From IMG/VR virus record IMGVR_UViG_3300032282_005134, positions 1 to 34,930 of that record: 34,930 nucleotides of DNA; one strand, written 5' to 3'. Positions 8,387 through 15,046 of the stretch are shown here, in pieces; the first letter of the stretch is position 1; the number at the start of each line of letters is the position of its first letter. The position numbers and the translations under genes were made by a program. This DNA is from a virus. A model generated the notes under the pieces. It saw only the letters and a list, made by a program, of their open reading frames with translations, did not search any database and was not told where the DNA came from.

Positions 8387-8889
8387 AAAAAAAACAATGC
8401 ACCCCAATTGATATCCATACCTAAACCTAAAAACTTATCTCCATCTATGTTACCATCGTATGCTTCTATCTCATATAAATCACCTACCTTCTTTGTGATA
8501 GGACGATATAAGATACTCATCACCTTCGCCCAGTTGTTATCTATCTGAAAGGTTTCGTATTTTGCTATATCTAAATAAGCACCATAAGCAATCTTACTTA
8601 AATTAGGTTCAAACCCATACTCCTTTCCATCTATTGTTATAATCCTTTGCAGGGGTAGGTCACAACGTTGCATAAACCCATCTAAATCCCCTTTAATCTT
8701 TGAGAAGGTATCTACATCCAATCCCATAAGATAATCCGCAGGTAAATCGCATAGGTGGTAAAACAGGCATGCCGTTTGAGCATTTGATTCACCCTCATAG
8801 GATTTTAAATCGTTATGTAGTTTAAGGTATTTCTCTAGGGTTATAGCACTCCAATCGGTGGGTACTGTAATTTGGATTGTTTGTTTCAT
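8245..8889 (-). CDS. Phage assembly protein, tail-chaperone-like, zero-frame product
   Basis: This 214-aa protein begins MKQTIQITVPTDWSAITLEKYLKL. Proteins of this type (start of 'P-x-x-W-x-x-ITL-x-x-Y', then a 'NLSKIAYGAYLDI' segment, a 'VMSILYRPI' segment near 138-146, and an 'FFF-x-x-LLEDL' end) occur widely in Bacteroidota phages without a firm function. Codons 166-168 are three consecutive TTT, giving a nine-T slippery run. After it the zero frame continues plausibly (HLLEDLPNFILKSLKD) to a TAA at 8245, while the -1 frame carries a separate conserved-looking tail. It follows the coiled-coil gene by 1 nt. Unlike lambda G/GT, the tape measure gene is not next door. Confidence 0.65.
   Translation of the reverse strand: MKQTIQITVPTDWSAITLEKYLKLHNDLKSYEGESNAQTACLFYHLCDLPADYLMGLDVDTFSKIKGDLDGFMQRCDLPLQRIITIDGKEYGFEPNLSKIAYGAYLDIAKYETFQIDNNWAKVMSILYRPITKKVGDLYEIEAYDGNIDGDKFLGLGMDINWGALFFFVHLLEDLPNFILKSLKDTPGIPHNIKSILEENGKVIAQLYNSPEEI
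8386..8394 (-). other. T9 slippery run for -1 frameshifting
   Basis: Nine T on the minus strand fall as TTT TTT TTT in the zero frame, so they include the ideal slippery heptamer T TTT TTT. Slipping back one base lets the ribosome continue into the open -1 frame (next codon TGT). The same run could also cause transcriptional slippage. I did not find an obvious downstream pseudoknot by eye. Confidence 0.6.
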
Positions 8890-8890
8890 A

Positions 8891-9202
8891 TTATCTTTGG
8901 TTTTTCTTTTCTCTATATTGTTCAGGGTTGATTAACTCAATGGTATCAAACGCTGATTTAATTATTGGTTGTGATGTTATATCAATTACTTTCTTACTCT
9001 CTAAACGATGTTGTAGTTCTCTCACCTTACTCTCTGCACTTGCTCTTTGATGTATGGTAGCAGATAGGAATGCTTTCGCTTGTGTTAGTTCTTCCAATAA
9101 TCCCTTTTGCTCTTTCTCTAAATGCGCAATGTATGCTGCCATCTCCATAACACCCTTCTCATCTATTTGTGCTTCTCCAATTTGTAGGTAGTTTGTTTCC
9201 AT
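8891..9202 (-). CDS. Coiled-coil protein of unknown function
   Basis: This 103-aa protein has a long heptad-rich helix (about residues 20-72, through IAHLEKEQKGLLEELTQAKA and KVRELQHRLE) followed by a short C-terminal tail. It lies between the large terminase (4-nt gap) and the frameshift gene (1-nt gap), so it belongs to the packaging-morphogenesis operon. No family was recognised. A coiled coil here could serve assembly or DNA packaging; nothing in the sequence decides. Confidence 0.65.
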   Translation of the reverse strand: METNYLQIGEAQIDEKGVMEMAAYIAHLEKEQKGLLEELTQAKAFLSATIHQRASAESKVRELQHRLESKKVIDITSQPIIKSAFDTIELINPEQYREKKNQR

Positions 9203-9206
9203 ATTA

Positions 9207-10367
9207 TTATCTTATTGTTATAACGTATTTCCCTTTTGCTGTTGCAACATTAGATAACTTCATCATACATGCGTAACGTGCTGCATCAATAAGATGGTCT
9301 AACCCACCTTCTGGTTTATCCGTAACGTGTTGGTGTTTATCTACTCCCCATTGGTATGAATAAAACTCATTCACTAGGTTGTTGCATGTTTTAGGTATGT
9401 TGATTGTGTAGTTCTGCATAACCTGTATTCCAAAGTTAATACTATCCTTACCTTTAACAACAGGTTTCGTATTAAACCCTGCTCTATATAATTCCTCTAT
9501 TAAACGTGGTTCAGCACTATCACAATATATTTCCTCTCTACCTTTCACACAACCTTTGAAGTGTTTAATCAAATCATCGGTTACCATACCCTTCTCATAT
9601 AAGCTTTCCACAAAATATAAATCCTTTGCACCATACTTAAACACTGCTACTAATGCGGACGGGTCAGCACTATATCCTGCATCAAATCCCCAACACACAA
9701 ACTCTGCATCATCAGGTACCCAATCAACTAAATTGAATTGGAACACTGCTCTCTCATTAGTGGTGAATTCTCCTAACCCATATGTTTTCCATGCTTTAGG
9801 GTTGGTGTGTTTAAGTTCCTTAATTGCTTCTACTACTGATTGTTCTAGGTATGGGTTATCCTTATATGTGGTAAAGTATTGTTGTGCTTCTAATCCTCTT
9901 ATCCAATGGAAGGGGCTGATGGTTGGGTTGAGGGAAAGGATAATCGTTTGAGTAGTTCTAATTTGTAGCTGGAAGTAACTCTCACTATCTATCTCATTTG
10001 CTTCCTCCAACCATAAGATGCTACTCTTTAATCCTCTCAACTTCTCCGCATCATCGGTAGATATAAATTGTATGATACTCCCACTTTGAAACTCATACAC
10101 TCTATCAGTGCTATTAAACGCATGGTCCTCCCACAATCCTAATACACCCATAACATCTTTAAAATCTTTCATTACCGTTCTCTTAAGGGATGGTACTGTT
10201 TTACGAACGATTGTTATGTTATGCTTACCCGTTAGAGCTTGTACGATACACCATTGTAGTAAAGCATAACTCTTACCACTTCTAGTTCCACCATAATGTA
10301 TTGTTACTCTATGTGTACTATCGTTTTGGTTTGAATAAGTTTTGGTTGTATTAATCTCTAGGTTCAT
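9207..10367 (-). CDS. terL: Terminase large subunit (packaging ATPase/nuclease)
   Basis: This 386-aa protein drives ATP-dependent DNA translocation into the prohead and cuts the concatemer. Visible motifs: Walker A GGTRSGKS at 26-33; Walker B with ILWLEEANE around 117-125; coupling motif SLNP at 145-148; RNase H-like nuclease acidic residues in FDAGYSADP (D229), YCDSAEP (D283) and GGLDHLIDAARYA (D357). This is the Terminase_3/PBSX-type layout, and the length is slightly short for the family (about 400-450). Its start overlaps the small-terminase-like gene by 17 nt, indicating translational coupling. This is one of the safest calls in the window. Confidence 0.93.
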   Translation of the reverse strand: MNLEINTTKTYSNQNDSTHRVTIHYGGTRSGKSYALLQWCIVQALTGKHNITIVRKTVPSLKRTVMKDFKDVMGVLGLWEDHAFNSTDRVYEFQSGSIIQFISTDDAEKLRGLKSSILWLEEANEIDSESYFQLQIRTTQTIILSLNPTISPFHWIRGLEAQQYFTTYKDNPYLEQSVVEAIKELKHTNPKAWKTYGLGEFTTNERAVFQFNLVDWVPDDAEFVCWGFDAGYSADPSALVAVFKYGAKDLYFVESLYEKGMVTDDLIKHFKGCVKGREEIYCDSAEPRLIEELYRAGFNTKPVVKGKDSINFGIQVMQNYTINIPKTCNNLVNEFYSYQWGVDKHQHVTDKPEGGLDHLIDAARYACMMKLSNVATAKGKYVITIR

Positions 10368-10668
10368 CTATAACCTTTTGCGTTATGTTTACTGATATCT
10401 GCTGAATCTTTTGGTTTATCTCACCACTCATCTCCGTTCTACTTAATTTCGGCATAACATATTCTAATAGCTTAAATGCTAACTCCATTGCTTTCTCTGG
10501 GTTCTTCTTCTTTATCTCCTCCAAATCCGTATTGATTGTGGATAGCACATTGTTTGTGGCACGTGCAATTGTTAGTTTCATCTCCTCCGTACTTCGGTTG
10601 AGTGCTCCTGGTTTCCTCCCACCCATCTTATTGCCTGGTTTAAATAAATGCTCTCTGCTCTTTTCCAT
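10351..10668 (-). CDS. Terminase small subunit-like DNA-binding protein
   Basis: This 105-aa protein begins with FKPGNKMGGRKPGALNRST (about residues 9-27), a motif typical of DUF5681-type proteins that sit upstream of large terminases. The rest is helical (LSTINTDLEEIKKKNPEKAM, ELAFKLLEYVMPKL) and ends with a short polar tail. Position immediately upstream of and overlapping terL strongly suggests it recognises phage DNA for packaging. Small terminases diverge fast, so the name rests on the N-terminal motif plus context. Confidence 0.75.
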   Translation of the reverse strand: MEKSREHLFKPGNKMGGRKPGALNRSTEEMKLTIARATNNVLSTINTDLEEIKKKNPEKAMELAFKLLEYVMPKLSRTEMSGEINQKIQQISVNITQKVIDEPRD

Positions 10669-10715
10669 ATTCGTTTTTGATACGATATTTAATCGTTTCT
10701 ATATATTATAACACA

Positions 10716-11474
10716 TTACCACCATATTGTATTTATCGTTAAATGCTGAGGAGATATGCTACCTCTACAATGATTCTCTGCTATCAACTGGGATACTTTA
10801 TCCCATAAGGGTTTAGGTCCTTCCCAGTTAGCATCTAATATCTCTATGTAATTTTTTAAATCCCTTTGTTTAGGGTATGGTAATTTTGGTAGTGTGAGGT
10901 TATTAACTTCCCCTTTGTGTATAAAATAAAAGTAACGGAATTGTCCACCCACTACTCTATATAAAGGTTTACCATATATGCTCTCTAACGTTTCTCTCTT
11001 AACATCTTTAAATCCTTTTGAGTATAGGGTTAGCGAGTGTATCATCTTACCTTCCTTTGTTACCCAAAACCCTCCTACCTTATTGTATCCTGTATATATC
11101 CAATTGCTCGCTTGATATTGTATTCCTACATGTCCTGCTGCTCCGTTTGCGAATGTTACTACCCATTTGATATGTGGTTGATTCACTCTTAACCATTGGA
11201 ACATTAAACCCATTACCTTACTCTCTGAATTGTGTGGTAAATCTTCTGCTAACCAATTTCGGTTTAGTTCTACCCACTCTCCCTTATTAGTTCCTTTAAC
11301 CCATTGCTCCGTTGCTCTAGGTTGTACTCCTGTCCCTAATTGTATAATACCTTTTATCTCTCCATTTATTATTACACCTAGTGTCCACTTTGTTCCGGTG
11401 CATACCTTATGTGTGTAGTGATATATCTTTATATATTCGTTTCCTATATTGCGTGGTATCTCTCTTAACTCCAT
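10716..11474 (-). CDS. Mom-like GNAT-fold DNA base modification enzyme
   Basis: This 252-aa protein resembles phage Mu Mom and its phage relatives, which add a carbamoylmethyl group to adenine in DNA and protect it from many restriction enzymes. Matching features: an N-terminal YHYTHKVCTGTKWTLGVIIN with a GNAT-like strand pair, ELNRNWLAEDLPHNSESKVMG (about 69-89), VVTFANGAAGHVGIQYQASN (about 105-124) ending in the W-x-Y-x-G of the family, and a later FRYFYFIHKG. Its ATG overlaps the stop of the upstream sigma-like gene by 1 nt, and the terminase pair follows after a 47-nt gap. It would act on phage DNA before packaging. The family call is strong; the exact chemistry here is unknown. Confidence 0.8.
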   Translation of the reverse strand: MELREIPRNIGNEYIKIYHYTHKVCTGTKWTLGVIINGEIKGIIQLGTGVQPRATEQWVKGTNKGEWVELNRNWLAEDLPHNSESKVMGLMFQWLRVNQPHIKWVVTFANGAAGHVGIQYQASNWIYTGYNKVGGFWVTKEGKMIHSLTLYSKGFKDVKRETLESIYGKPLYRVVGGQFRYFYFIHKGEVNNLTLPKLPYPKQRDLKNYIEILDANWEGPKPLWDKVSQLIAENHCRGSISPQHLTINTIWW

Positions 11475-12034
11475 TAACGGAAAGGATTTACTTTGGTGTT
11501 TCTTATGTGTTGCTTAATCTTGCGTACATTTAAGAACGAAGTAGATTTGCTTATACCAATCTCTTTAGATAGTTTGTCCAACGTCATCTCATCGTTAAAC
11601 AGGTATAACTCTGCTAACCTTGCTGAACCCCACATTTTTGTTTTTTGTAATTGTTGTATCTCATCTACTACTTCATCGTATGTAGATTGTATCTTCTCAT
11701 CTAAATCTATATCATACTCCTCATCAATGGTATCCCAATCATCTGATATCTTTTCAGTTTTAGATGCTTTCTTAATTAGGTTTATCCAACGTGTACGCAA
11801 GTAAGAATGCAGATACATCATATTGAATTCGTTCTTACCATACCATATATTTTGATTACCCCTCTCCGCAATATATAAATAAAGTTCAGAAACTAAATCA
11901 TCTGATACATCTGCATTCTTCGTTATGTTGTATGCTGCTTTAAGCAACCAGGTGTGTTTAGTTTTACATAGTATATCTAATCTCCTGTTGTTCTCTTTTA
12001 ATATTTGCTCTAAAGTTAATTTACTTTCGTGCAT
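11474..12034 (-). CDS. Sigma-70-like RNA polymerase sigma factor (phage type)
   Basis: This 186-aa protein has a region-2-like part (about 28-92: LLKAAYNITKNADVSDDLVS, then ELYLYIAERG and YLRTRWINLIKKASK) and a C-terminal helix-turn-helix, region-4-like (about 145-180: LYLFNDEMTLDKLSKEIGIS and SFLNVRKIKQHIRN). An acidic linker joins them, much like ECF-type sigma factors. Small sigma-like genes next to packaging genes occur in Bacteroidota phages. It could direct host RNA polymerase to middle or late phage promoters. It overlaps the preceding 77-aa gene by 14 nt and the Mom-like gene by 1 nt. DNA specificity is unknown. Confidence 0.72.
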   Translation of the reverse strand: MHESKLTLEQILKENNRRLDILCKTKHTWLLKAAYNITKNADVSDDLVSELYLYIAERGNQNIWYGKNEFNMMYLHSYLRTRWINLIKKASKTEKISDDWDTIDEEYDIDLDEKIQSTYDEVVDEIQQLQKTKMWGSARLAELYLFNDEMTLDKLSKEIGISKSTSFLNVRKIKQHIRNTKVNPFR

Positions 12035-12254
12035 TTACAAAGTTTCTAATATCTTCTACACATTTTCCCCATAGAGGACCGGCACTCCCACAACTGCATG
12101 GACGTGGTTCAGCTTTTGCTCTAATACGTGTACATCTTTCCCAAAAAACATTTAACTTATCTTCAGGTAAATAAGCACCTACTGATTCTAAATCAGCTGC
12201 CATTGATTCAAACTCAACCTGATTGAATGGTGAGTAATCTTTTACTTCTTCCAT
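12021..12254 (-). CDS. Small Cys-motif phage protein
   Basis: This 77-aa acidic protein has a C-terminal CSCGSAGPLWGKCVEDIRNF (about residues 53-72). The pattern CSCG-S-G-x-W-x-K-x-V-x-x-L-x-x-F is one I know from small proteins of Bacteroidota phages; function unknown. The CxC with a third Cys eight residues on may bind metal. It overlaps the sigma-like gene by 14 nt, so the two are translationally coupled, and it follows the 107-aa gene by 1 nt. Confidence 0.65.
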   Translation of the reverse strand: MEEVKDYSPFNQVEFESMAADLESVGAYLPEDKLNVFWERCTRIRAKAEPRPCSCGSAGPLWGKCVEDIRNFVNARK

Positions 12255-12255
12255 A

Positions 12256-12579
12256 TTAATATAATTTTATTTGGTCACAAAACCCATTGTAGTTTGGATT
12301 AGTTAATCGGTTTAACCACTCCTTTCTTTGGCAACAACCACAACTATTCTTATTGAATACTTTCTTTGCAATCCAAAGTGCAATAGCTTCTCCCTTTCCT
12401 AATGTGAATATCTCTATCAAAAACTCTAACCAAGTTCCTAATTTGATTGAGTATTTAAAACGATACCATTTAATCTTTAGGTGAGTAAACGCCTGATGTT
12501 TAGTAACTCCCATAAAAGAAGTTGCTCCATCGTTCTTACTCATCCCTATTATGTTTTTCTTATTTTGTTTTGTTGGCAT
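12256..12579 (-). CDS. Small basic Cys-cluster protein of unknown function
   Basis: This is 107 aa from the first ATG, which overlaps the HNH gene by 20 nt. A second ATG at 12543 (MSKNDGATSFMG) is preceded by an A-rich leader like those before other genes in the window and would give 95 aa, so it may be the true start. The C-terminal part reads GKGEAIALWIAKKVFNKNSC, then GCCQRKEWLNRL. A 'CGCCxRKxWLN' end is recurrent in small phage proteins and suggests metal binding. The middle (IKWYRFKYSIKLGTWLEFLI) is hydrophobic and basic. No function can be assigned. Confidence 0.65.
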   Translation of the reverse strand: MPTKQNKKNIIGMSKNDGATSFMGVTKHQAFTHLKIKWYRFKYSIKLGTWLEFLIEIFTLGKGEAIALWIAKKVFNKNSCGCCQRKEWLNRLTNPNYNGFCDQIKLY

Positions 12580-12919
12580 GAAAATGAATTATATTTTGTT
12601 TACGAGTAACAATTTCCAAATTATCAACATTGTTATTGTGTTTGTTTAAATCTTTATGGTTCACCTCTAATCCATCAGGGATAGGTCCAATAAAAGATTC
12701 AACAACTAACCTATGAACCCTTCTCCATAATCTTTGTTTGCTACTGCCAACACCTTTAAACAATCCAGCATATAAATATCCTGATGGATGTGTACGTGGT
12801 TTAAGTAGTCTTAATTTACCTTCGTGGTTGTATCTCTTTGAGTATTTGGTACTATAAATTGTACCATCGGGTGAGATATAATAATCATCAAACCCGTCTA
12901 TTAGTCTTAAGTTATCCAT
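12560..12919 (-). CDS. HNH homing endonuclease (NUMOD4 type)
   Basis: This 119-aa protein has an N-terminal NUMOD4-like DNA-binding segment (DGFDDYYISPDGTIYSTKYS, about 8-27) and an HNH_3 nuclease core (about 68-113) with HRLVVESFIGPIPDGLEVNH, KDLNKHNNNVDNLEIV and the closing N-x-x-H. These enzymes cut DNA near their insertion site and spread as free-standing elements. It is inserted tightly in the operon: its ATG overlaps the stop of the 160-aa gene by 1 nt and its end overlaps the next gene by 20 nt, so it is well domesticated. The motif residues look intact. Confidence 0.85.
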   Translation of the reverse strand: MDNLRLIDGFDDYYISPDGTIYSTKYSKRYNHEGKLRLLKPRTHPSGYLYAGLFKGVGSSKQRLWRRVHRLVVESFIGPIPDGLEVNHKDLNKHNNNVDNLEIVTRKQNIIHFHANKTK

Positions 12920-13401
12920 TAATTTGATTTTGGTAATTTAATTGCTTTACCTTCTTTGGTAATTTTGTATCTATCAGCAAATGCTTCCTCAATAACCCTA
13001 TTCATTTCTGCTCCTAACTTATTCTTACTTTCATTTTGTAAGTAACTTTCCAATTGAGCTGGATTAAGTTTATTTAAATCAATACCATTGGGTGTGTTAT
13101 CAAACACATAATCAATAGGGTCTTCCAATGATTTAACTTTGTTATTAACCATTTCCAATTTAGTGCAATCTCTACAAAATGCTGATAATGCTTTCCATTG
13201 ATTGAAAGTGATTTGTTTCATTTCTTCACATTGTGTAATAATGTTACTGATTAGGTAATCTCTATTGCTATCTTCTACTTCAAACTTTGGTAAGAAGTTT
13301 TTACATTTAGCGATTAATCCTTTTAATTCCTGTGACGATAACTCGTCAAACTGAATGAGTAATTCCTTTTGGTAATCCTCATTACTTTTGTACTGTGCCA
13401 T
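12919..13401 (-). CDS. Helical protein of unknown function, possibly replication-linked
   Basis: This 160-aa, charged, mainly helical protein has one Cys-containing stretch (WKALSAFCRDCTKLEMVNNK). The end is basic (YKITKEGKAIKLPKSN). It has its own strong promoter (13424-13455), about 22 nt before the ATG, and follows the winged-helix gene in the same direction. That position, next to the candidate origin, would suit a replication accessory or regulatory protein, but no family is recognised. Confidence 0.65.
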   Translation of the reverse strand: MAQYKSNEDYQKELLIQFDELSSQELKGLIAKCKNFLPKFEVEDSNRDYLISNIITQCEEMKQITFNQWKALSAFCRDCTKLEMVNNKVKSLEDPIDYVFDNTPNGIDLNKLNPAQLESYLQNESKNKLGAEMNRVIEEAFADRYKITKEGKAIKLPKSN

Positions 13402-13423
13402 ATTATATAATTTAATTGTTTAA

Positions 13424-13455
13424 CAAAGATACGAATAAAATCTGAAACTACCAAA
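13424..13455 (-). promoter_or_regulatory. Bacteroidota-type promoter for the 160-aa gene and downstream operon
   Basis: On the minus strand TTTG (13455-13452), exactly 20 nt, then TATCTTTG (13431-13424). This equals the spacing and -7 sequence at the other good promoters in this window. The ATG is at 13401, leaving a leader of about 17 nt. Confidence 0.8.
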
Positions 13456-13459
13456 CTTC

Positions 13460-13909
13460 TTAATAATTATTTAAAATCTTTTTTATATCAGCAAAAGATT
13501 TCTCAATATCAATATCAGCAATACCCTGGGAAGCAGTATCCTGGGAACTGTTAATCTTTTTATTTAAAATATTACCTGGGTTACAATCTTCTTTAATGGA
13601 TATGTTTTGGATGGGTGTAAAACCTATGGGTGTAAAACCTACTGGTGTAATATTGATGGTGTGTTTCCAATTATTAAACTTACCATTTGAAGGTAATCTT
13701 TTTGAAATAATAAAACCTTTTTTCTTTAAACCTTTCCATGCAGTATCTAATTGTGTAACACCAAACCCATATAGTTTGTGCAGTATTTCCTTTCGTATTA
13801 CAAATGTTTTAGGTAACCCATATAGTATAACTAATAAAGATTTTTCAGTAGGAGTTAAGTTAATACACCTCATTAACTCATTAGGTATTTGTGTAAAGTT
13901 TCCTTTCAT
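13460..13909 (-). CDS. Winged-helix replication-initiator-like protein
   Basis: This 149-aa protein has an N-terminal winged helix typical of phage or plasmid replication and DnaD/RepA_N-type regulators: FTQIPNELMRCINLTPTEKS, LLVILYGLPKTFVIRKEIL and TAWKGLKKKGFIISKRLPS (about 5-73). A small internal repeat TPVGFTPIGFTPIQ (about 90-103) leads into a polar tail ending SFADIKKILNNY. It is divergent from the plus-strand block, and the intervening region carries a DnaA box, so initiation of replication is the best guess. The promoter's -7 box ends only 4 nt before the ATG, so the mRNA is probably leaderless. The alternative is a transcription regulator of the two divergent operons. Confidence 0.6.
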   Translation of the reverse strand: MKGNFTQIPNELMRCINLTPTEKSLLVILYGLPKTFVIRKEILHKLYGFGVTQLDTAWKGLKKKGFIISKRLPSNGKFNNWKHTINITPVGFTPIGFTPIQNISIKEDCNPGNILNKKINSSQDTASQGIADIDIEKSFADIKKILNNY

Positions 13910-13913
13910 TTAA

Positions 13914-13945
13914 CAAAGATACGAAGAATATCTAAAACTACCAAA
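13914..13945 (-). promoter_or_regulatory. Bacteroidota-type promoter for the winged-helix gene
   Basis: On the minus strand TTTG (13945-13942), 20 nt, then TATCTTTG (13921-13914). The gene's ATG is at 13909, so transcription would begin at or within a few bases of the start codon, predicting a leaderless or near-leaderless mRNA. Confidence 0.75.
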
Positions 13946-13985
13946 TAAAATAGGATTTATTTTACCTAATATGTAAATCATTGAT

Positions 13986-14000
13986 TATCAACCAGTTGCA
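13986..14000. repeat. 15-bp repeated operator-like element, copy 1
   Basis: TATCAACCAGTTGCA, one of four copies (consensus TATCAAYCAGTTRCA) placed 50-65 bp upstream of the -7 boxes of the three plus-strand early promoters. The others are at 14451-14465, 14481-14495 and 15983-15997. Likely a regulator binding site; the protein is unknown. Confidence 0.55.
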
Positions 14001-14038
14001 AAAATGTGGATAAAATGTGGAAAATAGTTGATAAATAA

Positions 14039-14070
14039 TTTGGAATATTGAGTAGTTTTACCTATCTTTG
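14039..14070 (+). promoter_or_regulatory. Early promoter P1
   Basis: TTTG (14039-14042), 20 nt, then TATCTTTG (14063-14070). The ATG of the first early gene is at 14118, leaving a leader of about 42 nt. The whole block GGAATATTGAGTAGTTTTAC is shared almost letter for letter with promoter P2 and largely with P3. Confidence 0.85.
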
Positions 14071-14117
14071 TTATATACAAACAATCAAAGGGTGGTTACC
14101 TACAACTACAATCAGTT

Positions 14118-14471
14118 ATGGAAAAGAAAACATTAGATTTACATATCTTCAAAAGTATGAAGGTAGTAACAATTCAGAAGTACATCACACATAAAATATG
14201 GTTAGCCATTCAAAAGAAGTGTGAATTAAAAGAGCAGTATCAAAATGGTGAGTTTGAAACCGATTCAAAGTTCTTTACTCAAATCAATATCCAAAATGGT
14301 ATCATTATGGGATTGAAAGAATTAGGTACTGAATTAGGTAGGGTTCAAAGTGGATTAGAGGTAATCTACCAACAACCTACCAAAGTGTATGAAAAACATA
14401 CTCCATTGGAAATCAATGAGTTAGATTATCATAATTTGCAACCTGCTGATAATCAATCAGTTACAAAATAG
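14118..14471 (+). CDS. Early protein of unknown function
   Basis: This 117-aa protein is the first gene of the plus-strand block. It starts MEKKTLDLHIFKSMKVVTIQ; most is amphipathic helix (LAIQKKCELKEQYQNGEFET, IIMGLKELGTELGRVQSGLE), and the C-terminus is polar and Gln/Asn-rich. The last codons contain the operator-like repeat in DNA. It is transcribed from P1 and, by position, expressed early. No family recognised; a host-takeover or regulatory role is possible but unsupported. Confidence 0.6.
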   Translation: MEKKTLDLHIFKSMKVVTIQKYITHKIWLAIQKKCELKEQYQNGEFETDSKFFTQINIQNGIIMGLKELGTELGRVQSGLEVIYQQPTKVYEKHTPLEINELDYHNLQPADNQSVTK

Positions 14472-14495
14472 TTTATTGAGTATCAATCAGTTACA
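14451..14495. repeat. Operator-like element, copies 2 and 3, spaced 30 bp
   Basis: AATCAATCAGTTACA (14451-14465) and TATCAATCAGTTACA (14481-14495) are direct repeats exactly 30 bp apart (about three helical turns), so a protein could bind both on one face. They straddle the stop codon of the preceding gene and lie upstream of promoter P2. Confidence 0.6.
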
Positions 14496-14535
14496 CATTA
14501 TAAATAAAAATATATTAAAAATAGTTACCAAATAA

Positions 14536-14567
14536 TTAGGAATATTGAGTAGTTTCACCTATCTTTG
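14536..14567 (+). promoter_or_regulatory. Early promoter P2
   Basis: TTAG (14536-14539, a variant -33), 20 nt, then TATCTTTG (14560-14567). It shares GGAATATTGAGTAGTTT with P1. The next ATG is at 14619 after the A-rich leader AAACAAAAAAACAAACAATT. Confidence 0.78.
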
Positions 14568-14618
14568 GTATATAAAGGTTGAGGGTATTCTTCAACTCAA
14601 ACAAAAAAACAAACAATT

Positions 14619-14807
14619 ATGACGAACGTAGAAAAACAATTAGTAGAGTGGTTAAACTTAAGTTTAAGAAAAACCGAAAACATCCTATCTAAAATAGGTA
14701 GTAAAAGAGCTAGTACATTAACCAAAGAGGATAGTGAGCAATGGGCTACTTTAAACTTTAGAAAGAGGTGGTTATTATCACAAATAGATTCAATCATTCA
14801 AAAATAA
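14619..14807 (+). CDS. Small helical early protein
   Basis: This 62-aa protein is two helices (KQLVEWLNLSLRKTENILSK and EQWATLNFRKRWLLSQIDSI) joined by a basic turn. It starts after the characteristic A-rich Bacteroidota leader, downstream of P2, with the next gene following after 6 nt. Too small to assign; a coiled-coil pair of this type can bind DNA or another protein. Confidence 0.6.
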   Translation: MTNVEKQLVEWLNLSLRKTENILSKIGSKRASTLTKEDSEQWATLNFRKRWLLSQIDSIIQK

Positions 14808-14813
14808 ACAATT

Positions 14814-15038
14814 ATGAAAAGGATTACAAAAGATACATTAAGAGCACACTTATATATGAAATATAAAATTGTGGTTAGTACTAAACAAATTACTTTAACT
14901 AAAAGTTACTGCCACGATAGTTTAATGATTGTGGACGGTATAGGTGGTATGGGTATATTTCGTTATGGGCATGATACAACGGGTAAGATACAAATATATC
15001 CAAACAAAGTACATCAATTAAATTTAGATTTAAATTAA
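14814..15038 (+). CDS. Small early protein of unknown function
   Basis: This 74-aa basic protein begins MKRITKDTLRAHLYMKYKIV, then has a beta-rich middle with a Gly-rich loop (DGIGGMGIFRYGHDTTGK). It is preceded by AAACAATT before its ATG, like its upstream neighbour, and lies 6 nt after it. No family recognised. Confidence 0.6.
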   Translation: MKRITKDTLRAHLYMKYKIVVSTKQITLTKSYCHDSLMIVDGIGGMGIFRYGHDTTGKIQIYPNKVHQLNLDLN

Positions 15039-15046
15039 TAAATAAT

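Larger units (their letters stand above)
13910..14117. other. Divergent regulatory region and candidate replication origin
   Basis: This 208-bp AT-rich gap separates the minus-strand replication-type gene from the plus-strand early block. It holds two outward promoters (13914-13945 and 14039-14070), a perfect DnaA box TGTGGATAA (14005-14013) with a near-copy TGTGGAAAA (14016-14024), and the 15-bp element TATCAACCAGTTGCA (13986-14000). DnaA boxes next to AT-rich DNA and a replication-type gene are classic origin features. This is inference without replication data. Confidence 0.5.

Noticed and set aside
8387-8407. TTG start for the downstream frame at 8407
   Set aside because: It would begin inside the upstream gene, with no A-rich leader of its own, and translate the T-run; frameshifting explains the frame better.
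9556-9951. 131-aa plus-strand frame inside terL
   Set aside because: Shadow of the terminase gene; no leader, and Ser/Asn composition derived from the opposite strand.
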